From NCBI GenBank assembly GCA_963691655.1, contig OY829330.1, positions 17,465,905 to 17,529,904 of the forward strand: a stretch of DNA of 64,000 nucleotides. The letters run 5' to 3'. Of the stretch, positions 45,480 to 54,694 are shown piece after piece (position 1 is the first letter of the stretch; each line of letters begins with the position of its first letter). The translations under genes and the position numbers were made by a program. This DNA is from Toxonevra muliebris. Taxonomy: Eukaryota > Arthropoda > Insecta > Diptera > Pallopteridae. Under the pieces are notes generated by a model. That model saw only the letters and a list, made by a program, of their open reading frames with translations. It had not been told where the DNA came from and searched no databases.

Positions 45480-46267
45480 AAAATGAATTTCGAGGCTCCG
45501 GAATTTGATTCTTACAGAAAATGTTCGGTTTATATAAATTTTCAAGGCACTTGGAGTCTTTGTAATTATTTTTTCTGTGAAAATTGGTATTTCGGTGGTT
45601 TCCCCGAACGAGGAGTTAATTTTTGATATTTACTTTTAACTCAGGCGTCCAATGGGGAGCGTTATCGAGAATTTTTTTGTTTTACAGTTTTCAGTGCTCC
45701 TTTTATTCAAAAACACAAATTTTTCTTTATTTTCTTTCTTCATATATTTATATATATTATTTTTGACAATGACAATTTATTATTTTTTGCCATTAATTAT
45801 GAAAATAACGATGTAATATATTTAAATATAACTACGGTTATTGGTTTCCAAATCGCCCCGCCCTAATGTATGTATATATCGTAATCTAAAATCCATAAAG
45901 CCATAACGACACAAATTTTCCAAATTGACTTTTTGGATTATTTCGATGCACTTGCCCAAACTACATGTCCCTGCTTTTTAAACTTCTACGCCCAAAAATA
46001 ACAGCTTTAATAATGAAATCAAAAAGGCCGTAACTACAAATACATGTATTTAATAAGCAAATAGACGTATTTACACACTTGAATGAAAAAGGAAACAAAA
46101 TATTTCAATCTTTTTAAGTAACTAAGCGATATTAAAAATACTAAACCTTCACAATTACATATACCATATTCTTCTTCAACCTATAGCATTTTTCATTTTA
46201 CAATATTTTTTGCTCCTCCTGTAAAAAAATTAAATGCGTAGTTACGGCTTTTTAGATTTTAGATGAG

Positions 46268-46544
46268 AGACTGAGAGGAAAAGTGGTATAACTTCTACGT
46301 TCAGCAAAAAATGGAATAATTTTACTTAAGAGCAAAAGCAAAACGAAATATGTTCAGAGCGAAAACGGAATAAAAAACTATGCTGTTCTTGCTCTGAAAG
46401 AATTGCTATACCATTTTTGCTCTTACTTTTAAGGCGTTTTATTTTCACTCTAAACCGTATTACTTATGCCATTCTTGCACTGGCACTCTAAATTATTTCA
46501 CTTTTGCTCTTATATAAATTTTAGCCCGCTTTTCCTCTCAGTCT
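46268..46544. mobile_element. 277-bp TIR miniature element
   Basis: AGACTGAGAGGAAAAGTGG at the left is matched by the inverse AGACTGAGAGGAAAAGCGG at the right (18 of 19). AGATGA just outside both ends (46261-46266 and 46548-46553) may be a target duplication, which would place the true ends a few bases further out. The interior alternates GAGCAAAA and TTTTGCTC motifs, giving it a long-hairpin character. Confidence 0.65.
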
Positions 46545-46690
46545 GTCAGATGACGATATATATTTATTGTAGACAATTAAATTGTTGCTCTGCACAGTTA
46601 TGCAATATTTGTGTATTGCGCTACCTTCGACCACATGCTATCTTAGTATAAAAAACTATATCTATTGAGTTAAAATTTTACAATCAGGCA

Positions 46691-46880
46691 TGTTCCAGAA
46701 TTCACTTTCGAGTGAAAGTGAATTGAAATCACATCAATTTCACTGTTTGGTGTTCTAGAATTCACTTTTCTTTTCTTACTCGTTGTTAAAAGTGAATTTC
46801 GGACGAATTCGCATGTTCTAGAAACCGAATTCACCAAAAAAAAAGTGATTTGAATTCACTTTAGCAGCAACAAGTGAAAT
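46691..46880 (+). repeat. Three ~61-bp tandem units rich in GTGAATT palindromes
   Basis: TGTTCYAGAA begins units at 46691, 46751 and 46814. AATTCACTTT and its inverse occur at least six times. 46699-46724 is a perfect 11-base-arm palindrome around GAGT. Confidence 0.65.
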
Positions 46881-47500
46881 AGACCAGTCGGCGCAAAAAT
46901 TTAAGTAAATTTAATAAAAAATAAATCAAGTATAAAAAATATGAATGAAAATAAAAATTTCAAGGCGAAAGAATAAGAACTCCTTCCAGGATTCCTTATT
47001 CCTCAAGTTTATGAAGAAGCATCAAGACATCTTCTTGAGAAAGTATTTCCTCGACAACCTGTCCGATTGCTCGACAGTCAGTCCAAAGAATCTGCTAGAT
47101 TACCTAAACTCCACGAGGTGGGTTAGAGACCAGCTGGAGTAGTAAGAGTCCAGTTTTAATTTTAGTTAGGTGAGAAAGTGGTTTCAAAACGGCGTTATAG
47201 CACTATTTCTGACTCACAGTGGGTCTACTGTGAGTCAGTCTCCTTAATCAACCAACCAAAAGTAGTAACACTGCGGCGACAAATTTTTTTACGTTTATTT
47301 TCAGAATTTTTTGGAAAAGTTTGATTTTGTCACCAAAAAGTTTGATTTGCGGTCATAAAACCTAGAAAAATTAGGCTTTGCGACCGTTTCTACACTGGGC
47401 GTTATAACCTTTTTTTGGGCGTTATGGCCGTGGGCGTAATGCCCTGGCACCATATTTCCAGATAAATGTAAAGTTAAAAAACTTTAAGCCTTCTCTTAAC

Positions 47501-49524
47501 CCTCTAACCAGTAAGGCCGCCCTGAGACAGCCATAATTCTATTTCAATTAATCGATAAGTGTGGATTTATTTTTTCTTAAAATTAATTGCCAGCCTTGAA
47601 GAAAGAACCAACGCAAAATATATGGTCAGATTGCGATCACACGATTGTTTTTTACAGTTATTTTTACGTGTACAAGTATTATTTTGTGACGAGAAATTAT
47701 CGCCCATATTAAGTTTTTTGTAAAAATTTAGAAAAAATATTCATAATTCATAATTTGTTACTGTTTGATGTAAATAAATAGTTTTATGTGGCTTACGTAA
47801 TATTTTGTGAAGACAGCCTTGCGGGTTCAGAATAACAAATAATGCATTAAATGATAAGTTTAATATTGTGTTGGATTACTTTAATATTAAAAGATTTAAA
47901 TTTCTTTGTTGTGCAAAAAGTTCCGGGTATTCCTTTTAATGGGCCCCATCAACCTTTGAACAACCGCTCTGGATAATTTTGAGGCTATTTAGTTCCATTT
48001 TAGTAACATTGAATTCACATTTTTGACAATACCTGCATTTTTCTTCAACTTATATTTTGTAATAGCCCAGTATTTTTGATCGGTCGAAGCTGGGGGCAAT
48101 TGGGTGGATTCATATATTTGGGCACTACATCTACTTTATTTGTCTGATACCAATCCATGGTTTTCTTAGAGTAGTGGCAACTGGCTAAATCAGGCCAAAA
48201 CTTCACTGGCGAATGGTGGTGGCGAACAAATGGCAATAGTCGTTTCGAAAGGCACTCTTTGATGTAAATATCAGACGTCATAGAAGAGGATGTCACAAAT
48301 GCCCTGGATTTGAGACCACATTCTTTGCAAAATTTATCCATTTTTATGTACTTGCATTTTGAGGGTACATTACCACTATTCGTTGCCATATAAAATTTTT
48401 GACGTGGAAGCTGTTTAAGACCAAATTTTACGTATGATTCGTCATCGACAATAATGCATACATTGAACTTGGTCAAAACATTATTATAAAGAAGACGAGC
48501 ACGTTTTTTGGCCAGCAAATTCTGTTTGTCTGTTGTATTTGGATATTTTATAGCACAATAGCACTTTAGCCCAGCTTTTATGCGTATTCGTCTAGCAGTA
48601 CTTTTGCTGGTATTGAATTTTTTGGCACGATCGCTATCCGATAGTCCGGGATTGCATTTGATGGACCTCAAGAGCTTTGCCTTTAATTTTAGGTTGGTGG
48701 TTTCCGTTTTGTCCACAACTTTTTTAGCTCTTTCAACACTAAGAGTTTCTTTATACCGTTTAATAACTCTACATACCGTTCTTTTGGAGATATTTAACAC
48801 TTTCGCAATCTTTGAACCAGACCACGACGGATTTTTAATAAATTTGTTCACAATCAATTTTCTATTTGCAGCTTCCATTGTGCACACAATCACCAACTTG
48901 CGATCAATTAATATGAAAAATTGATTTTATATACCGGTAACGGTATTGTAAACAAATCCCAGTAAAAAATTTGTTGTTCTTATGTCTAGGGGCGACGTGG
49001 TGACCACAACAAAGCGTGCCAATTTGGCGTGAACCGCGCTTTACTTTGGATTTTTATAGAAACAATGGAGAGTGATAATCGTAAACAAAGAAAATTCCAA
49101 ATGAATTGTGTGAATATGATACACAAAAAAGGTGGAATGTATCTAAAATATTTGAAGAGGAGTTGGCCACTATAATGGAATCCGTTGAATCCGATAACTC
49201 TGATGACAGCGATTTTGACAATGACTATTGGACTAAATAAATAGGGTTTTTTTGTTGGCAAGTCGAGTACTTTTCAGCTATTATAGTCGTTACGTTGGAT
49301 CCGAAATTGTGTTGCATAAACATTTATAACTATGAAACAATGTATCTTTATTTTTTTGGCTTAAACCCGCAAAGCCGGTTCAGGGCAGCCTTTCGTTTTT
49401 CTCATCTAATTGCTAAACACTAATCAAAAAATGGACTTTATCTTTATTTCCCTTTTATCAATATTAACAGGAAACAAAAATTCTGGTGTTTGTTTTTTTA
49501 TTATTTCAATCTTGCGGGTTAGAG
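47501..49524. mobile_element. TTAA-flanked element (family P4) with a nested mariner-like gene
   Basis: TTAA at 47497-47500 is followed by CCCTCTAACC. The other end reads GGGTTAGAGAG with TTAA at 49525-49528. These give inverted ends CYCTCTAACC. Subterminal copies of TTGCGGGTT and CAGGGCAGCC lie at about 47518, 47812, 49366 and 49511. The pattern suggests a piggyBac-type element into which the DD37E-type transposon inserted. A short acidic frame at 49150-49240 (ESVESDNSDDSDFDNDYW) might be a remnant of its own transposase. Confidence 0.5.
47896..48896 (-). pseudogene. Mariner-like (DD37E-spaced) transposase, frameshifted
   Basis: The minus-strand frame starts near MEAANRKLIVNKFIKN. It has a helix-turn-helix (GSKIAKVLNISKRTVCRVIK), a second one (LSDSDRAKKFNTSKSTARRI), then VCIIVDDESYVKF (first catalytic Asp) and KFWPDLASCHYSKK (second Asp). 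NPPNCPQLRPI comes next, where a Glu is expected 37 residues after the second Asp. One missing G at this Glu codon turns the frame to KNTGLLQ and a stop. In the restored phase KYWAITKYKL and, after another shift, VQRLMGPIKRNTRNFLHNKE are readable to about 47896. That spacing is typical of the ITmD37E family. The protein would cut and rejoin transposon ends. The matching TIRs of this element were not found. Confidence 0.8.
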
Positions 49525-49528
49525 AGTT

Positions 49529-50982
49529 AATCATTTAATTACCCACACAAACATTCGAATTCTTCAAAATTTATTACAAATTTCAAATGGGAAAATAAAA
49601 CCAAAATGAGTCCCTTCTGCGCTCGTCTCATGATGTGATAACATACTTTACGCATTGCTGTTTACTTCATTAAAAAAATTTTAGTTTTTATGTTCCAAAA
49701 AGTACAACCATGGGTATTTTTTTTAATTTTTAATTTTCCCTTTTTAATGCACTTTTTTCGCTTTTCGCACGTCTACGTCGTCTAATGTTGATATTATTTT
49801 ATAATTTCAATTAGGAAAGAATAAACTATAAATTAAAATAAACCATGCAATAAATAAAAGCAATTTTTGATATGCTTCACTATTTAATTTCTTATTTGTT
49901 TTTGATATAGAGATTATGTGTTGCATATTTTTGGGCTTAAAGTAAAATATATAATAAAACACACACTTATAAACTCACACGACACCAACGCACGGTGTTT
50001 CAATTTTTAATACTTTTTTCTATTCTTTGGGCCAAGATAAGAAAAAATTGTATGGGCGCAAGGCTGCAAATGCACCCTTGAACCACAATAGGTTAATTAA
50101 TGTCGTTATTATTATTATTATAACTTAAAAACGCCATAACTCTGAAAGTACTAAAGCTAGAGAGCATATTTCGGAAAGAAGACTTTATGACTCACATCAA
50201 ATAAAACAATGTTTATGACCTTGGCTTACAAAAAATAAAGCTACAGGTGATGCAATTGAAAAAATTAAATTTTTCTGGCAAATCTCATTTTCCGGTGGGG
50301 TTTACTATCAAAAAATAAAAAAAAAATAGTTTTTTTCAGGATGCAGTTTTATTTCGTAATATATTTTCTGCAAATTTTTCATACAATGTTTCTACGAACA
50401 GATAAACCAGAAAAAATATTTATTGCATTCAAACATGTATAAGCATACTTACATTTCATTTATAGTATTTTATGACCTCAATATTGAAACATTTCTGACT
50501 ACTTTTCCTTTATTTGTATAAAATTAAAAAAACAATACCACTTACAATTAAACTCAACAAAAATATTTATTAATTTTTCCTAAAAAACGAAGTCCATTTC
50601 TGGTGCTCAATTATAACACAAAAATAAATATAGGAATGAAATTAAACTTTATTCGTTGGAAGTTAAGGAATATTCACTTCAACTTGATTTCAATTCTTTT
50701 TTAAAAATCGTTTCTTTAACGCTACTGCGCCACATTTTGTCAATATTCTCTTAAAAATTTTTGCTGTTTTTTTCAGCTCTCTTAGGGAATCTTTATTAGC
50801 ATCGAAAATATCGAATTTGTAGCGAATAAATCGAAAAAAGTTTGAATTTTTTGTAATAGAATATTCACATTCTAGAAAATTGAAAAAAAAAATTTGTTTA
50901 ACTTTGCCCAATAACAAAAATTTAACTGTAAGCTTTGTTAAAACCTTAAAAGCATTTGTCTTGAAACATTTTTTTGATCGGC
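49529..50982. other. No gene seen
   Basis: AT-rich DNA. The minus-strand 100-codon frame at 50690-50992 is Lys/Phe-rich and without motifs. The 33 bp around 49600-49632 match 26098-26130 inversely. Confidence 0.45.
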
Positions 50983-51124
50983 CGGTGCACACTGGTCGAA
51001 ATATCTAATCTAGCGGCATTAAATTCGCAAATGCATAATAACAAAGCCGAATGCCTATTATTGCGTAAAGAATTAAATTTAAAACAATTTTTATTTATTT
51101 CTGTGCTTTAAACACAAATAACAC

Positions 51125-51250
51125 TAGTTTACAGTCAATTTGTGCTAAGGATGTTACTATTTTTCTTTTATGTACTTTGGACCACTAAACTCGAAATTTC
51201 CATCAAAATCATCATATCAGATGAAAGATAAATAATTTACTAATAAATAT
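51125..51250 (-). repeat. Inverted repeat arm 1 (partner 52850-53090)
   Basis: The reverse complement contains ATTATCTTTCATCTG, TTCGAGTTTAGTGGTCCAAA and GTAAACTAGTGT, all in the same order at 52850-53090, where an extra 100 bp lies inside. The arms enclose about 1.6 kb and may be element ends. Confidence 0.7.
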
Positions 51251-51365
51251 TTTTAACAATATTTTCCAATCAACCCAGTAGTTTAAGTGCAATTGGTCAA
51301 AATATGAAACAAAAAACGTTTTTTTGAACAAAAATTTAAATCGAAAACTCACTTAAAATAATAAT

Positions 51366-52044
51366 TTAAATAAAAAATATTTTTAATATACCACGTTTTC
51401 AAAATGGGCTAAAAAGTATAAAATAATTTCTCCTAACCCCATGCAGATTCACAGCCACATATAGATTCCTTATCCCATATAGATTGTCTTGAAAATTTGT
51501 AACTGTGAATTTTAGTAGGACGAAAATACTTGTATATATGTATAATTCAGGTACAATGTTGAAAATAGTGATAATATTTCTTCGCATTTTGATTTCATGA
51601 AATCAGTAGAAAAAGATTTAAAAGTACTTATATAAAATTCATAAAATCAAAACAAAACGTTTACATATATACATAAATACTGTAAATGTTGAAAGTTATT
51701 TGCTAAAAGAAATGTTAAATATTTATTTCATCAAACACGTCAAACTCATCCATTCATACATTTTTGTCTGCTGGATGTGTTGACAACCGTCGCTGTCACA
51801 CCATCGGTATTGCACCTCGTTGTTGTTTCTACGATTTTTTGTTTCGATTCCAGCAAGAGCAAATTGCGATCTCTTTACAATCTATACTCTTTGTAAGCGG
51901 AACAAAACGAAAAGAAAAGTTCGTTATTGTTTGTTTTTGTTCTCTCTCTCATTTGTCTTTGAATTTGTGTATGTATACACATATACATATAGTCTACTCC
52001 CGCTAAAGCAATGATTTTAACAACGATGAATTCAATGCCTTGGA
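51366..52044 (+). repeat. Dispersed repeat, copy 2 (partner at 15013-15715)
   Basis: It has the same outer blocks as copy 1 in the same orientation. The block at 51680-51900 (GTCAAACTCATCCATTCATA, ACCATCGGTATTGCACCTCG) is inverted relative to copy 1. No coding evidence. Confidence 0.75.
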
Positions 52045-53577
52045 TCTATGAAAAAATGGAAAAACTTCCGATGCTAATATTTTAAATATTATTATATTTA
52101 TATATATTTTAGATACTTCATATTGCATTGTCTTCCAGTTCTGAACTATATTTAAAATTTCAAGTCTTTAGCTCATCGGGAAGTTAGTTTAAAATCGATT
52201 GCAAAATTTGTACCGAACAGACTGACAGACAGACAGACAGACACCATTGAAAGCGAGATAATATAAACGTGGTAAAATAATAAAGACTAGAAAACTTAAA
52301 AATATGCCCTATTTCTTATATTTTACATAAAGTTTGCACTTTTACGTAGATAACCTGGTATTTATAAACTAATTCTATGGATAAATACCGAAGCTATGAT
52401 CAATTATATACGAAGACCAAAATTCAGCTTTTTCTCTATATTTGTATTTTCCCTCATTAATAATTAATAATTAATATTATTGTTTTATTCTATCTGTCTC
52501 TCCTTATAGTAGGATATATAAGAGTATATGTGGGAATTTTGTTTTCGCAATTGAATCGCTTTTTATTGAAAACGTTATAAAAATGTTTGTTAATTTAGCA
52601 GACATAAATATATATATATATGGGACATTCTCTGTCAATGGGAGGCCTCCCCCTGTCCAAAATTAGTTAAGGTATTTTAGGGCGTGTTTGGGCTCAAATG
52701 AAAGCTTACTATCTCTAGTTTCGAATGCAACAAGGCCTTTTTTGATATGGCATGATGACGGACCAATATGGCGGCTGCAAGTCTACGACCTCACCTTGAA
52801 AGAATAGTTTTATCAAGCGTATGTTTACCCAAGTCATCATAAATTAATTATCTTTCATCTGGTACCTTTTACAATCATATTGGTTGTTGTCTTCTCGAGA
52901 TAAGATCAAAACAGTCGAACTACCTTCGAAAAAAAACAAAATTTCAAAAAATTATATCTCGAAAACCTATCCATAAAAATTTTTTGATGGCATTTTCGAG
53001 TTTAGTGGTCCAAAGTACAAAAAAGAAAAATAGTAGTATTCTTAGCACAGAAATTTTTTTTTAATTTGTAAACTAGTGTAATTAAGGCTTAAGGAGTTAT
53101 ACGCACGTAGGAGGTCGAAAAAATCTTTTTCTGAAAAGGGATTTTATTGTATTGACTTTATTAAAAAAATATTTTATTTTTTTTAAATGATTTTTAAAGC
53201 CCCGTAGGTTATCTCCAGTAAGTTCTTCAAAAAGGCGTCTTGCGGATAGCACGATATCTCTGGATCAGATCATCCAAAATGGAAAAACCAAAAAGATTTA
53301 GTTAATGAAAAGTATTTTTTAATAAGTAATTGTTCGAAGGAATAATAAAAATACCATTTTAAACAAAATGGCTGTTTTACAAAAAAAGTTTTTATATTTG
53401 ATAAAAATGTTGGCCTTAAATTGTTTATAAAAATGAATAAATATATATTGGAAACATATGTAAATCCTTCAATCAATTACTAAAAAATATATTTATATAG
53501 CTTGTGTAAAAATTTGAGACTGGTCGGTTTGAGCGTTCAAAGTTTTAAAAGTTCTTTACACATACACTCTTTAGAAA
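52045..53577. other. No gene seen; AGAC microsatellite and inverted-repeat arm 2
   Basis: (AGAC)5 lies at about 52217-52238. 52850-53090 is arm 2 of the inverted repeat with 51125-51250. I recognise no coding region. Confidence 0.5.
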
Positions 53578-53579
53578 TA

Positions 53580-54692
53580 CACTCGTGCTAAAAAAAAAAG
53601 CTGGCCTAAAATTTTTTTGTTGATTTTCATTTACTACTGTTTACAGTTATTTTTCTAGTTTGTTTGTTGATTTTTTGACTGCATAATTCAATTTCTGATT
53701 TACATATGAGTTTTATATCGATGAGTACAGTTCGGTCTTAAAATATTTGAAGGTTAAGTGAATATTAAAAAATTAAGTTATGGTATTAACACAATAGCAA
53801 AAAATTGAAATTATTGGATATAAGCGGCAAAATTTAGAAAATGTTTCAATATCGAAAAAATTGGGCTGTCACGAATCTTCAGTAAGACGATTCTGGAAGA
53901 AATTTTCGGAAACCGGGAGTCTGACACGCCTATCTGGCAGTGGACGTCCAAGAAAAACAAATGGACATGAGGACAGAGGTATAGTGGGTATAAGTTTAAA
54001 AAATCTAAAAAAAAATTCACCAGAAATCTCTTCAGAGTTTAGAGAGAAAAGAGAAATTGGTCGCCTAAATCTTGTTGGTCCAGATTCAGGAGTCATGGTG
54101 CGCCGCAGACCAAACGAAAGATACAATGATGAATGCACCCAAAGTACTGTACAGCACAGACCGCACATTATGGTCTGGGGTGCGATTACCAGCTGTGATG
54201 TTGGAGAAATTATTCTTCTGGAAGGTTCTGTGAACTCTTCAGTCTACATAGACATAATAAACAGAGGCGTATTACCGTCTATGGATATATTATTCGAGCA
54301 CAAATCCAAAGTAATATTTCAAGACGATTCTGCACCATGTCGTCATTCAAATCGGCAATTACCCCTGTTGAATGAACATCTTTTTAGAAATTATTTTTAC
54401 AAATTTTGTGTTATTGCTTATTTTTCTTTTCATAGGTACCGGAATATATAAAAGTTTTGGGGATACAGTAAAGTTTGGCCCGGAAACAGCCCAGACATGA
54501 ATCCAATTAAAAATGTTTAAAATGCTTTAAGTACAGTCATTTTTTGTTTAAAATTTTTAAAAACCTAAAGAAATGTTTTTAATAACATAATTTTAATAAA
54601 CTTACACAAAAAAAAGATATTGGCTTAATAATAAATAAAAGAATAAGAATATTTTATCAAACCTACAAATCGGCTTTTTTTTAGCGCGAGTG
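53580..54692 (+). mobile_element. Tc1-like transposon, 1113 bp, degenerate
   Basis: The left end CACTCGTGCTAAAAAAAAAA and the inverted right end CACTCGCGCTAAAAAAAAGC match over about 22 bp. TA lies on each side (53578-53579 and 54693-54694). A partial extra copy of the end (TACACTCTTTAG) sits just left of it. The transposase remnant inside reads left to right. Confidence 0.85.
53780..54568 (+). pseudogene. Tc1-like transposase, inactivated
   Basis: The frame opens MVLTQ, then a TAG. It continues with the Tc1 N-terminal helix-turn-helix (IGYKRQNLENVSISKKLG, CHESSVRRFWKKF), the GSGRPRKT hook, then NLVGPDSGVMVRRRPNERYN, HIMVWGAITSCDVGEIILLE, NSSVYIDIINRGVLPSM, IFQDDSAPCRH (second catalytic Asp) and finally PGNSPDMNPIKNV. 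Two catalytic positions are lost. The VIFSDES-type block with the first Asp is deleted before NLVGPDSG, and the Glu of NPIEN is Lys. An AT-rich insert near 54385-54440 separates the QDD block from PGNSPDMNP. Length is about 260 codons against about 340 in intact Tc1 proteins. Confidence 0.85.
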
Positions 54693-54694
54693 TA

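Larger units (their letters stand above)
44623..47347. mobile_element. 2.7-kb segment with its own inverted ends, inside copy D/E
   Basis: The left end has TTCCAAAAAAAATCCGGAAA then ATAGACGTAAAAAAA and, soon after, CTCGCCG. The right end carries the inverse with small changes: CGGCGACAAATTTTTTTACG followed by TTTATTTTCAGAATTTTTTG. That is about 50 bp of inverted similarity. No transposase was found inside. Two further miniature elements and a short tandem array lie in it. The exact outer edges and target duplication are not resolved. Confidence 0.5.
44071..47451 (+). mobile_element. Iteron-TIR element, copy D/E, split by a 2.7-kb insertion
   Basis: The left part (44071-44622) begins GGTGCCCGGACATAACGCCC and follows copy A (with an internal deletion) up to AAAGTATATT. 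The right part (47348-47451) ends with the inverted terminus ATGCCCTGGCACC. Together they match the two ends of copy A in orientation, with the last 370 bp of the A order partly lost. The segment between has its own inverted ends, so I read one element with a later insertion. Confidence 0.6.

Noticed and set aside
50690..50992. 100-codon minus-strand Lys/Phe-rich frame
   Set aside because: No motif. Composition explained by A/T runs.
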